Shown: piece by piece, positions 35,034-45,658 of the stretch
How the letters are laid out: the number at the start of each line of letters is the position of its first letter
Position numbering within the stretch: position 1 is the first letter of the stretch
Assembly (NCBI RefSeq): GCF_000247695.1
Contig: NW_004624732.1
Coordinates: 22,861,684-22,925,683, forward strand
Reading direction: 5' to 3'
Origin: Heterocephalus glaber
Taxonomy: Eukaryota > Chordata > Mammalia > Rodentia > Bathyergidae
DNA length: 64,000 nucleotides
The notes under the pieces: model-generated
What the model saw: only the letters and a program-made list of their open reading frames with translations
Database searches by the model: none
Told to the model about the DNA's origin: nothing
Position numbers and translations under genes: made by a program

Positions 35034-35478
35034 TCTTAGTCTCTTTGATGCTCTATAATAGAATACTCAGACTCTCCAAGCCTGACTCAATGATGAATAT
35101 GATCATAATATATACTTAAAATGTACCAATAAAATTAATTTTAAAAAAGAATATTCAGACTTAGTAATCTATACAGAGTAGAAATTTGTTTTCTCATAGT
35201 TCTGGAATCTGGGAAATTCAAGATCATGGCACTGCCACCTCATGAAAGGTGAGGGTCTTCTTGCTGTATCACTACAAGGCAGAAGGTGGAAGGGCAAGAG
35301 AGCAAGAGAAAGCAAACTCTCTCTGTCAAGCCTTTAAAACAGTGTTAACCTTACTCATGAGAGTGGTACCTTCACCACCCAAATATCTGTCAAAAGGCCC
35401 TACTTCCCAATATTATTGTATTAGGGATTAAATTTCAGCATGAAATTTGGAGGAAACAAAGACATTCAAACCACTGAA
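35034..35478 (-). mobile_element. MaLR LTR (3' LTR of a minus-strand provirus), split by an L1 tail
   Basis: After the short L1 insertion (35074-35147), the plus strand reads TCTCATAGTTCTGGAATCTG, GGAAATTCAAGATCATGGC, AAGGTGGAAGGGCAAGAG, GGATTAAATTTCAGCATGA and CATTCAAACCACTGA, a reverse-oriented MaLR LTR. It is joined directly to matching internal sequence and has a partner LTR at 38671. Confidence 0.78.
35060..35161 (+). mobile_element. Very short L1 insertion with target-site duplication
   Basis: The 74 bases at 35074-35147 are the extreme L1 3' end (TACTTAAAATGTACCAATAA, then an A-rich tail). They are flanked by AGAATACTCAGACT (35060-35073) and AGAATATTCAGACT (35148-35161), a 14-bp duplication with one C/T difference. 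It interrupts the MaLR LTR, so it is younger than the provirus. Confidence 0.9.
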
Positions 35479-36640
35479 GAGTCCCTGGCCACCCAAAATT
35501 CATGTCCTTCTCATATGCAATATCCATCCATCCTATCCCAATAGCGCACCAAAATCTCAATGTGTTCCAGAAGCAATTCAAAATTCTAATGTCCAAAGTC
35601 TCATCTAAGTCAGATATGGGTGAGACACAAGGCACAATTCACCCCAAGGCAAACATCTCTCTAGCTGAGACCCTATGAAATCAAACAAGTTATGCTTTTG
35701 AAATACAGTGGTAGGACAGGTATGAAGCTGAAGTTCTCTGAAGAACCCACTTTAGACTGCTTGAACTTGGCTGAGTAGACAATCATGACTGTGAAGAAAT
35801 GGAATGTTGCATGAGGAAAGTCATAATTATCTTGGGCATTTTTAGAAAAATAGCCATTTACTTTTAACCTTTGTAGCTGACCTATCATTCTTTTGACTAT
35901 TAGGTAAGCTTTTCTGAATGTATTGTTCAGCTTAACAGACCTCTAGCCTCTGCTGACCCTAAAGCTAAGAATGCTATAAAATAACATCTGATACCTAGAA
36001 GAAAGATTTGCCCACTTTGCTGTGGCCTGTCCACTGCCCAAACAATGTATATGATGAATGTATTGATTCACAACCTCATGGTGTAGTTGTAAAAGTTCAT
36101 GTAACCTCTTCCATAGTGGAACATGTCATTTGGGGTGCCTTTAATCCAGTTTCCCAGGCCATAGTTAATCAAAGGTAGCTCAACATAAACTATTTTCTTA
36201 TTTCCTTAAAAACAGAGTTGTTATCTTTATATCAGCACAGGCGCAGGATAGATATTTTCATTCTGAATGGGGGAAATGAAAGAATTAAAGTCATTCCAGA
36301 TCCTAACCAAGTCTGAAATCCAACAGAGCAAACAGTGTTAGATCCTAACCTTCTTTGAACCCATATCCTCTCTCAGGCACAGCAAGGCTAGGGTTGGGAC
36401 CCATTGCTCCTGGCAGGCCTACAGCTTTTCCTCACAAGTTCTAGTCAGGTGCCTCCCACTCTCCAAGGCTGGTGGTGCATGCTGCTGGCTCTGCAGTTCT
36501 GAGGTCTCAAGGGCACCCCTGTCCCCAAGGCTGTGATACAGGATGGGCTTTTCTGACTTGGGAATGAGAGGAAGGAGTCTGAGCCAAGTGTTGCCAAGCG
36601 CATGCATAGGAAAGCCTTTTGTGGGGAAAGCTTCAGCTGA
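35479..36640 (-). mobile_element. MaLR internal region, distal part
   Basis: CACCCAAAATTCATGTCCTTC, AAGTCTCATCTAAGTCAGAT, GGTGAGACACAAGGCACA and a later GGCAGGCCTACAGCTTTTCC segment follow the THE1/MST-type internal region in reverse orientation, contiguous with the LTR. There is no coding capacity. Confidence 0.7.
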
Positions 36641-37440
36641 AGGGAGTTAGCACTGATTGAGAGAATCCAAGCTGCTCAAAGAACAAAGAGAGCAACAAGC
36701 TTTGTGATTTCCTGGGGTTGGACAAAGCCTGGTAACATACCTTAGCGTAGGGGATAATTCCAACAAATGTTTCTTCTTTTGACCACCAGGTGGTTACAGT
36801 CAATTTGTCCTAGGACTGCTGAGTTACTCTTGTAACTGACACTAACATCCTGTGAAAAATTTCTGGCATGTAGCATGGCCTGGGTCTTAGGATAGAGCTA
36901 AGGACATTAAGTATTCTGGCTATTGCAGCTGCTAAAAAAGCACAAAGGTGGGGGCAGAAAATAAGGGAGAGAGAAAGAAAAAGAAAACAATGGCTCCAAT
37001 GAAGCAATAGGCCAAATTAACCTTCTAGTACAGTCTTGGACAAAACATTTTTAAACAATCAACACATCTACATGCAGAGCTGAGCAGAATCTTATCCAAG
37101 TATTAAGACAGCAAAAGGAACAGACAGAAATGAAGACACAGACACCAAGCCTTTTATGCCAGTTTAGTCATCTATAAGAAATCTGTGGGTTCAAATGAAG
37201 AGTTAGTGTTTTCAGCAGAAGCAGCCTTCCAGTTTCTACAAAGAAACTTGAGGTAATGTTACCATAACCCATGTGTCAGAGGTGTTCTCTACAGCAAAAC
37301 TAGTAGGAAATTAAGGATGTACGAGCTATGTGACCTCTAAAGTTAGTGATATTTTTAGTTACCTAACAGTAAGTGAAACTATAGGCCTTATTTAGATTTT
37401 CCGGTAGCAGTTCCATCATTTTGTGCAAACACTTTGCTTT
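36641..37440. repeat. Unidentified repeat interrupting the MaLR internal region
   Basis: This stretch does not fit the MaLR consensus. Parts recur at 38930-39970. For example 37193-37237 and 39921-39965 share about 35 of 45 positions, with nearly all differences being transitions. AACAAGCTTTGTGATT (about 36692) resembles AACAAGAGCTTTGTGATT (about 38982). It could be an ERV LTR family, but I cannot name it. Confidence 0.45.
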
Positions 37441-38146
37441 TGTAGTTTTAGCAAGGACTGGTAACAGGTCTGTTGAAAAAGCACAAGGGAAGAAAAGAAA
37501 TCTGCCACTCTTCAAAGGTTTGTATTGGTGTCCCACCCTTTTGTCCTACCCTGGTGGTCCAGGACTGTTTCAGCTCCATTAAGGATTGCTGTAGTGGGGG
37601 CTGTCTGCAGCAAGTCCCTGTAGTGTCATTTGAAACCTGGCTAAGAGAAGCTGTCTCCACAGCTTGAGCACTCTGTGCCTGCAGAATTGGTGCCATGCTG
37701 ATGCTGCCAAAGCTTCTGGTTGGTGATTCTGGAGCAGAGAATAGAGCCACACTTGAACCTCCCTGCCACAGCCAGGGTGGCCCAGGGGCTCCATGCTTGA
37801 ATGCGGGGAACAGAGCCCTCAAGTGATCCTAGTTGGCCTTCCCTGAGATCCCACAGAACCCTGGGTTCTTCTCCCATGTTCTGCATCTCAGGGCCTAGCA
37901 CTGAGGACCTATGAATGAGGGGGCAGCTTCAAAGCTTTCTGCAATCCCTTCAGGGCCCTTCTCTCATAGCCTGGATGAATAGCACCTGACTCCCTTCTGC
38001 CCACTCAACTCTCCTTACCAAAGGGTCACTTGGTCACCACATTTAGGGTTTTCTCTGATAAATGGACTCTGTTCTTTACCTGGAAAGGCTGTAAATGTTC
38101 AAAATATTTTATGTTCTGTCCTTTTGGTTTATAAATTCTATCTTTA

Positions 38147-38149
<3 letters not shown>
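37441..38149 (-). mobile_element. MaLR internal region, middle part
   Basis: GTGGTCCAGGACTGTTTCAG-type and TTGAGCACTCTGTGCCTGCA-type segments, then AGGGTGGCCCAGGGGCTCCA, fit the middle of a reverse MaLR-int. The 124-codon frame on the minus strand is a by-product. The boundary with the unidentified repeat is approximate. Confidence 0.55.

Positions 38150-38207
<58 letters not shown>
38150..38207. repeat. (CT)n microsatellite
   Basis: This is an uninterrupted CT run of about 29 units in the MaLR internal region. Confidence 0.97.
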
Positions 38208-38212
<5 letters not shown>

Positions 38213-38670
38213 AAGCAGCTAAGGAAAGGCACACAGCCCCCCAACATTTTGCTTAGAGGTTTCTTTAGCCAGATGTCCTAGTTTATCACTCTTGAATTCT
38301 GCTTTCCATTAAATCCTGGGGCATGGATATAATTCAGTCAAGTTCTTTACCCTTGTAACAGGGATGGCCTTTTCTCCAGTTTCTAATATCTTATTCCCGA
38401 TTTCCAACTGAGACCATATGAGAATGGCCTATACTACCTATGGGTCTGCTAACATTCTGATGACACAGACTTAAGTGTTTTTTAAGAAGTTTCAGGCTTC
38501 GTTGCAGCTCTTTTCTTCTTCAGGGTCCTCATTGGAATCACTCTAAATGCCCCATTCCTAGCAGTATAAGAACCTTTTCTAGTCTGCACCTCAAAACTTT
38601 TCCAGTCTCTCCCCATTACCTTTCCAAAGCCACTTCTCCATTTTTTAGGTATTATCGCAACATCCTACTC
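38208..38670 (-). mobile_element. MaLR internal region, LTR-proximal part
   Basis: CACTGTAAGCAGCTAAGGAA, TTTTGCTTAGAGGTTTCTTT, GGATGGCCTTTTCTCCAGTT and GGTATTATCGCAACATCC follow the same order as 26870-27455 and lead into the 5' LTR. Confidence 0.72.
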
Positions 38671-38810
38671 AGTCTTAGTCCTTTTCATCTATACCTAAAA
38701 CAGAGTAATTTATGAAGCACAGAAATTTATTTTCTCATAGTTCTAGAGCCTGGAAAGTGCAAAATCAAGGCACTGACACATGAAGAGGAACTTCTTGCTA
38801 TTACCAGAGT
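38671..38810 (-). mobile_element. MaLR 5' LTR, first part
   Basis: AGTCTTAGTCCTTTTCATC, AAACAGAGTAATTTATGAAG and TTCTCATAGTTCTAGAGCCT match the start of the LTR at 35034. The match stops at about 38810 where another sequence begins and resumes at about 39976. Confidence 0.72.
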
Positions 38811-39491
38811 CCTCACCAGAGAGGGGACCTAACATCAAGGAGTTACAATTAACCAGGTCTGGCCACTGGGCCCTAAAATGAAACAGAAGAAGTAATGTTG
38901 AAGTCTGAATGGGATTTCTTCAGTATAATCAAAACAAAGGAGAGGGGAACCAAACTTCCTCAACCCTGACTTTGGGAAGCTAACAAGAGCTTTGTGATTG
39001 AATAGGGTAAGGAACACAAATGGGAGAGGACAAGAAACATGGGTAGTAAAGCAATCTTGGTCCAGCTGTGGGCTAGTGATCATTGTCTCAGAATCCCACA
39101 GGTGGAGACTTGTCTGTTATAAGAAAGTTGCTGTTGCCTAGGGATATTTTTGTCACAAGGTGTTTGTCACAAGATCAGATTTGTTTCTGGAATCCAAGAT
39201 GGCTACAGGTGCTTCAGTCACTTTCTTCAACACTGACACACAATACCAACACCCACAAAAGAAGGGAAGGCATATTTTGACTCATATTTCAGTCCATAGC
39301 TGCAAAGCAACACAGCCTGGCAAAGGCACGTGTCTAAGGATATGAAAACTGGCAGGTGACAATCTATTGGACATAATGTTCCTATGAATCTTAAAAAATA
39401 CCTGAATTATTCTAATCTTGGTGCCTTCCACCTTAAAGGGAAGGGGGGAAGATGATTAGCTTTGGATGAATCTTCTCTCTTTATTTTTTTT
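38811..39491. other. Insert within the MaLR LTR, left half
   Basis: This holds part of the unidentified repeat (about 38930-39100) and a short MT-like LTR-type stretch (TTTTGACTCATATTTCAGTC at about 39275). No gene is visible. It separates the two LTR halves. Confidence 0.45.
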
Positions 39492-39587
39492 AATTAATTT
39501 TTTTTTTTTTTGGTACCGGGGATCGAACTCAGGACCTTGGACTTGCCAAGCAGACGTGGTGCCACTGAGCTAAATCCCCAGCTCCCA
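39492..39587 (-). mobile_element. ID SINE inserted in a B1-dID tail
   Basis: The reverse complement has an A-box (39572-39562), a B-box (39528-39520) and an A-tail (antisense T-run at 39492-39511). It abuts the poly-T tail of the B1-dID element. Nesting in a SINE A-tail is common because such tails resemble L1 endonuclease sites. Confidence 0.85.
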
Positions 39588-39780
39588 CCTTTTTTTTATA
39601 GTGCTGAACCCAGAACTTTCTCACTGAGCTACATCCCCAGCAACAACCCCTCCCACCTTTTATGTTTTTATTTTTGAACAGGTTCTTACAACATCATTAA
39701 TTTTCCTGAGTTGGGTTTGAACTTTCAATCCTCCTGCTTCCTCCTCCCAGAATGCTAGGATTATAGGCAAGGGTATATGA
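39588..39780 (-). mobile_element. B1-dID dimeric SINE
   Basis: On the plus strand the degenerate ID half comes first (TCACTGAGCTACATCCCCAG at about 39620), followed by a linker and then the reverse-complement B1 half (GAGTTGGGTTTGAACTTTCA, AATCCTCCTGCTTCC, AATGCTAGGATTATAGGCA). This B1-ID fusion occurs in squirrels and a few related rodents, and is the best lineage marker in the window. Confidence 0.85.
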
Positions 39781-39975
39781 TGAATCCTTAAATGATTAAC
39801 AGATCTATCTGTCTGTAGAGGTGGGCAGGATTCTGGCCTGAAGTTTAAGGCAAAATGGAAATGGGTACAAAATGAAAGCAGAGATGCCTAAGTTTTATAC
39901 CATGAGGCCTCTGCAGCCCCAAATGTAGAGTCAGTGCTTTTAGTAAAAGCAGCCTCTCAGTCCCTGTTAGATCCC
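39781..39975. repeat. Second part of the unidentified repeat
   Basis: The 39921-39965 segment is about 78% like 37193-37237. The rest of this stretch has no other match that I can see. Confidence 0.4.
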
Positions 39976-40155
39976 GCATCATCACACAAAGATGAAAAGG
40001 CAGGAGAGTAAGAGACAGCAAACTTTCTCCATCAAGCCCATTCCAGTGCCATTAATCTGTCCATGAGAGTGGAACCTCCATGACCCGAACACCTTCCTAA
40101 GGATTAAGTTTCAACATGAGATTTGGAGGGGACAAAAATATTCAAACAATAGCAC
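39976..40155 (-). mobile_element. MaLR 5' LTR, second part
   Basis: AAAGGCAGGAGAGTAAGAGA, ACTTTCTCCATCAAGCCC, TTAAGTTTCAACATGAGAT and AATATTCAAACAATAGCA complete the LTR begun at 38671. A single LTR split by about 1.17 kb is the simplest reading. Confidence 0.72.
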
Positions 40156-41788
40156 ATTCCATAGACTATAAGAAAGCAGCAATCATTTTTATCGTGAGAT
40201 TTATAAGATCACAATGTATCTTCAAGAAAACATGCCTTGTGTCAGTGGGCAATAGATGAGCCCCAATAAAAGCAGCTGGAAAGTTATGTGACCTAGGAGA
40301 GAAGTTCTGACTAGTGTGGTGCCCTCCACAATGAAAAGAGACAGTCCTGAGATAAAGTGTAAGAAAAAAATCAATGGGACTTGACACCCAAGTGGACAGG
40401 GTCTTAGAGAGACGATGAGTAGTAAACAAATAACTTGAAAATTCAAGCTCAAGAGAGGGACAAGCACAGGGAGGAGGGAAGAGCTCAGTGGAGGGCAGGA
40501 GTCAAGGGAAGAAAGAGAGACATCAATTTGGTTGGGATAAATTGCATCAAGGAACCTGCAAGGCATCCAGGAAAAAACACTTTAGTTATCGTGTAGAGGG
40601 AGCAGGAGGGTGTCAGAGAGGGAAAGAATTACCCTCAGAGAGATGACTGGTCAACCACTAGAAGTGAAGGAGAGCACTGCGAGAGAGAGACAGAGTAAAC
40701 AACAAAACGTGGCCAGGGAGGGGAGAGCCCAAGGTCCTACTCAGCTCCACAGTTCAAAGGTCAAGGATTTGCAGTGGTCAGATTCCTGGCTGGCTTGGCT
40801 CTTTTTAGTGGCATATGGAGGAGAGGACATTTCAGTACTATAATAATCCTCTGTAAACCACAGGTATGGATGGCTGTTCAGTCTTCTCCAGTCAGAAGTG
40901 GCCGAGGGTACTTTATTTCTAGACCATTCTTTGCTTAAATCAAATCACCAGGAATTGTGCTTCTGGGAAATACTGTACCAAACACTTATTAAATATGCAG
41001 CCATGCAGTTTGTTTCTCACTTTTCTTAAGGGTAACAATTAACCTTTAAAAGATCTGACCTTTCTGTAAAGGTGGTCCTGTTGGTGGGAGCTCTCTGAGG
41101 TGTTGGGTAAATGATTCAGAAAAAATGTTGGCTTCAGGGGAAAGAGCTTATAGCTGCAATGGTCTCCTTCCCTTGAAATGCTCTAAATCTTTTTAGTGGT
41201 TACTTCCTGGATAATTTTAATTTGTGAAATGAAACCATCAGTGGGCATCTCAGGGATCAGTCTCTCACAGAACAAGAATGTCACCTCCCAAGGGAAGGTG
41301 CAAAGCCACCAGCAGGAGTGCTCACATCTCACAAACTCACCCAAGACAAATGTGCCAACATAGGGGCCTATTTGGAATTATCCTACAGTTTATACTCAAT
41401 CATTAGGGCCCTACCTAGGGCCTCTTCTTTCCCTTCCCTCCTATTCTCCCTGGCCAGTTCATATAACTCATCATTGGTGTTCATTCTACCTCAAAATTGT
41501 GCCACATTGTTCTCAGAATTCTCATGTTTATCCAGGCTATGATCAGGACCCATGACCTGGCCCTTAGTTTTACCTGCCACCACTAGACCTGTTCCTCCCA
41601 CCACCTGCACACACAAACACACTTTGTTCATACCCCAACCTAAGGCTGAACAGCTCACTATCTATCTCCACTCAGGCTGTGCTGCTAGAGAAGCCACCAG
41701 CTTTCCACTGCTAATGACTACCTGCCTGCTTTTTCTTCCAAGTCATCTCAGAAGCCACCTCTGATGGACAGCCTGCTCCGATCCACCT
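40156..41788. other. Unclassified sequence
   Basis: I recognise no gene or repeat here. Two overlapping antisense frames near 40166-40566 show no known domain. Confidence 0.4.
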
Positions 41789-42060
41789 TGTACTGGTCAG
41801 CTTTCCTGTTACTGGGATAAAATACCCAACATGTACAGTTTAAAGAAGTTTACTTGGCTCACAGTTTCAGAGATTTCAGTCCATGGTCAGTTGACTGCAA
41901 GGCAGGAACATCATGGTAAAAATATGTGGTGAAAACAAAAGTGCTCACTTCATGGTAGCTGGGAAGCACTATGAGTCAGATACAGTCTCAAGGTCATGCC
42001 TCCAAACACACCGAGAAGTGTGCTTTATTAATGCCCTAGGCAGCTCTCAAGCTAAACAAG
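41789..42060 (-). mobile_element. MaLR LTR (MT-like), partial
   Basis: TGTACTGGTCAGCTTTCCTG, GATTTCAGTCCATGGTCAGT and GAACATCATGGTAAAAATAT match the LTR type at 49754. The distal end (CAAACCATA-type) is not found, so the copy is truncated or rearranged at about 42060. Confidence 0.65.
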
Positions 42061-42515
42061 TTGATAATCCATGGAGTCTGGTGACCCTTCATACACTCAG
42101 AGGATTCTGCAGTTACCTGTTTATTGACAGGGACCGAACTCTACCCTACTGATCATGTAGACTGGTCCCAGGTCCCATAGTACCACACATGGAAGAGACT
42201 CTTAAGGGGAACTTGGGCAATCAGTGCAAGGATAGTTGCTTTGCTCCAAGAGGAATAAGTGAAAAAGACACAAGTGCACTCTCGTGGACATTTCTGGAAA
42301 ATAACACGTTTAGTATCAGTAAGGTTCCAGTTAACAAAGATAGCACACACAAGCACATACAAGGTATCACTGCAGAGAGCCTGGAAAAGGATGAGTAGCA
42401 GGGAGCTGGGAAGCATGAGGAAGGCAAAAGAGCCCATCAGGCCTACAAAGATATAGGGAGGGAGCAGAGTCCCCAGACCCCGGGTCAGCACTAAGTGATG
42501 CTGCCTCAATGTGAA
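42061..42515. other. Unclassified sequence
   Basis: Several overlapping frames on both strands (up to 127 codons) show no known domain and no consistent strand. I treat them as chance. Confidence 0.35.
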
Positions 42516-42690
42516 CAGTTCTAAAATGGGGTTCATAGACCACCAGCAGCAACATGCAGGAACTTTCTAGGGGACAAATTCCAGGTCCGACTGCCAGTCT
42601 GCAGAATCAGAAGCACTGAGGGCAACAACTCCATGTGTTTGAACACCCTCCAGGTGCTTCCTATGTGTAGTTATATTTGACAACTATGAT
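42516..42690 (-). mobile_element. MER5A-like hAT MITE
   Basis: CAGTTCTAAAATGGGGTTCA, AGACCACCAGCAGCAACAT, GCAGAATCAGAAGCACTGAG and CACCCTCCAGGTGCTTCCT follow the reverse complement of MER5A. It ends about 15 bases before the Charlie element. Confidence 0.7.
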
Positions 42691-42705
42691 TATGGATGTA
42701 GATCA

Positions 42706-43286
42706 CAGGTCAGCAGCCTCCATCCCAAATCTGGCCTGCTGGCTGTTCTTTTCTTTTATTTTGCCTTGTTTTCTTTTGTTTATGTTTTATGGCTCATGAG
42801 CTAAGAATGATTTTACATTTTTCAATGGCTACATGCTAACTCGTTATATAAATACAGATACTTTTGGATTTATAATGGGGTTAGGTCTCAATAAAGCAAT
42901 CATAAACTAAAAAGGTTATAAGACAAAAATGTACAGATACACATGACTTACAAGCATCTCTGCTCAGCAACACAGCACCCAGTGGGGTGTTAGTGGTTGT
43001 TGCCCCTGGTAACCACAGAGCTGATTGGGAGTTGTGGCTCCATGCTGCTGCCCAGTATTACCAGAGAGGATGGGGCCTTATATCATCAGCCTGGGAAAAG
43101 ATCAAACTTCTAAATGTGGAGTACGGTTCCTATAGAATGCATACCACTTTTGCACCATCATAGAGTGGAACCATAAATAAGCTTTGGAACATCTGCACCT
43201 AAATAATACCCTTGATTTTGCCTTTTGGACCACAAAACTGAAAATATTTACATACTTGGTGCCTAGAAGGAAGGTTTAGGCCCCTG
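42706..43286 (+). mobile_element. hAT-Charlie element split by a nested Tigger MITE
   Basis: The left arm (CAGGTCAGCAGCC...AAATCTGGCCTGC...GCTAAGAATGATTTTACAT) runs to about 42853. The right arm (AAATAAGCTTTGGAACATCT...AAAATATTTACATACTTGGT...GCCCCTG) resumes at about 43176 and ends at 43286. The two arms are the ends of one family, also found reversed at 2077-2286. Confidence 0.75.
42855..43175 (+). mobile_element. Tigger-type MITE nested in Charlie
   Basis: It begins with CAGATACTTTTGGATTTATA right after a TA dinucleotide (the Tigger target). It contains AATGGGGTTAGGTCTCAATA, CTGGTAACCACAGAGCTGAT and GTACGGTTCCTATAGAATGC. The right terminus is shortened. A sister copy with a different internal deletion is at 45335. 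Confidence 0.7.
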
Positions 43287-45069
43287 ATCAGGGAAACACA
43301 GTCAAGGAGCATATCACCCTGTATCCCTGGTCCCAGTGCCTGCCATGGGCCAAACCCATGTGAGCTAGACAGCAAGAGGAGCCACAGAGCTCAGCCACTG
43401 AGACCCAGAGCAGGGCAGAGAAAGTCAGAGAACCTACAGGGGTGAGGGAAGCAACCTGAGCCCAGCATACCTGGGCTGTATCTTCGCATTCCACAGAGAC
43501 TTCTCTCTTCTCTAACAACAGATACCCATGAGAGAAGCAGGAAAGCTATCAGAGAGGACTAGGGCCGGCACCATGCAAGGACAAGACAAGCAGAGAAGGG
43601 TGGTTAAGACCAGATACTTCGAAGCAGGACAGGCCTGCCTTCTGGAAGAGAGAGATTAGCCAACACCACTTCAAGGAAAGGAGGTTTCTCAGAACTCGGT
43701 CCCTAGGCATGGCTGAGGGAAGGGCCATGCTGATTATGAAACTGCATCTCCAGGCATCATTGACAAATGTCTTCAGGAAATCACAGCAGCTCAGGATGAC
43801 AAGAGCCAGGCTTCCGTCACAGGGGCCCAAAGACTAGGCCCAAGAAGTAAGCACTGAAAGGACTCTAAGAGACCTTCTTACCTTGCTGAGGACCCAAGAT
43901 CTTATACTCTAATGATTCAGGAGCCATTCCTAGCTGAGTAAGAAGATCACTGAGCAACAATAAATGCAGAATACAAGAGAAATGAGACTCCTTGTTGGCA
44001 CAAGCAGCTATCTTGTCCCAATTTCAGCCAAGAAACTCTCCAACCTGCAAGCACCTCAGGACCCATGGATGCCTGTGGACTGTCATCCTGGGAAGCACAG
44101 ATGGGCTCACCCATGGCCAGGTTGGGGAGGAACAGGCATTAGGGTGCAGAGGTATTGTGGTCTGAGGTGAGCTACATGGCAGCTGGGATACACTGCCAGT
44201 GGCCAGCAAGGCTGGCTAGACAAACAACCACCCCAGCCCAGCTATGCACAAAAACAAATGAAAAGGATTCATTATCCTAGAAAGGGCAGCAAAGATAATC
44301 TTCTCTTATCAGATAATGAGTGTGCTCTTCAGGAGCCAGGCATGAAAGTGAATCTATTATAAAAGCCAATGAGAAACGCAGCAGCATCACAAAATGCCTG
44401 TGCTCTTTACAGAAGAGGAAAAGAGACACTCCATAAATTTCAGACACAATTAGAAATGCAAAAGTAACAAAATCATATAGGGAGAAGAAGGAAAAAAATA
44501 TTGGTTCCAGAGAAACCATTAACAGTGAGGAAATATTAATATTGATTTCTGCATTTACAGTGGCAAGAATCATCAGCCAAACAGGCAACTCAATTAGCAC
44601 ACCATGTCTTAACCAGAGCACAGAAAGAGAAATGCTGTGTCAAGCACATTCAAACTCCACTTGAATCAATTTAAAATAATTTCCCCTCTTTGAGATTTGT
44701 GGTGAATTCATTAACAGGCTCATATAAAAGGATTATTTAATCCCCGCATTCCACCTGTGTGTGAGGAGGTTACAAGCCATAACATCCCAGAGACACTGAG
44801 GGAAGCAGAGGTGGAAACATCTCCGCTGTCTACACGATGACAGCAGGTCAAGACAGGACACCGTGGTGTCTTCCCAGGCTTGAGTCTGCATGAGGAAGAT
44901 GAGCCAAGAAAACAAGAACCAAATTCAACTTCTATACCAACCAGTGTGTCACTGCATCCGCAGTGAGCAGAAATATATTTTAAAAAGGAGGGAGCCACAA
45001 GGTTTCCAAGGAAGAGCAATCCCAAACCAGTTCAAAACAACCAATATGGTCACCAGGAACCACTCAGAA
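43287..45069. other. Unclassified sequence
   Basis: I recognise no gene or repeat here. Antisense frames of 93-114 codons have no known domain. Confidence 0.4.
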
Positions 45070-45334
45070 GGAAATGGGGCAGTGTTAGTCAAAGGAGACA
45101 GACTTGTAGTTATGGAAGATGAGTACATCTAGAGAGCTCAGTACAGCATAAGGATTGTAGTTAATAACAACATTTTGTTTACTGAAAATTTGCTAAGAGA
45201 ATAAATTTTAGACGTTCTCACCACAAAAAAGGTATCTATGGAAGGTGACAGATATGTTAATTTGCATGACTGTAGCAGTTGTTCTACTATGCAGAAGTAG
45301 ATCAAAACATGATAGTGTACACTCAAAATATGTA
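45070..45334 (+). mobile_element. L1M 3'UTR fragment
   Basis: GACTTGTAGTTATGGAAGAT, ACAGCATAAGGATTGTAGTT, TTTGCTAAGAGAATAAATTT, TTCTCACCACAAAAAAGGTA, GATATGTTAATTTGCATGAC and GTACACTCAAAATATGTATA match the terminal L1M 3'UTR in order. The A-tail is missing because the next element begins here. Confidence 0.82.
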
Positions 45335-45658
45335 TAGATGCTCCTCAAGTTGCCTTGGAGTTGCATTGCAATAAATCCATTATAAGTTGGAAATACCCTA
45401 AGTTAAAAATGCACATGATATATTTAGCCTGCAGAACATCACAGCCTACCATAGCCTATCTTATGCATGCTGAGAATGCTTACATTAGTTTACAGCTGGG
45501 AAAATTCATTCAACACGAAGCCTATTTTATAATGAAGTGTTGACTATCTCACTTAAATTATGGAAGACTGTACTAAAAGTGAAAGACAAGATGGCTGTAA
45601 GGATATGTTTTTGTACCATCATAAAGATGAAAAATTATAAGTCAGGACCATTTTTGTA
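45335..45658 (+). mobile_element. Tigger-type MITE
   Basis: ATCCATTATAAGTTGGAAAT, ACATCACAGCCTACCATAGC, TTAGTTTACAGCTGGGAAAA, AAGCCTATTTTATAATGAAG, TGTTGACTATCTCACTTAAA and TAAGTCAGGACCAT are the classic words of a common Tigger-derived MITE. It starts at the end of the L1M fragment, so it inserted into or beside that tail. Confidence 0.78.

Noticed and set aside
42153..42555. Overlapping ORFs on both strands (up to 127 codons)
   Set aside because: Several frames on opposite strands are open with no shared domain. There is no reason to prefer one, and they are likely chance.
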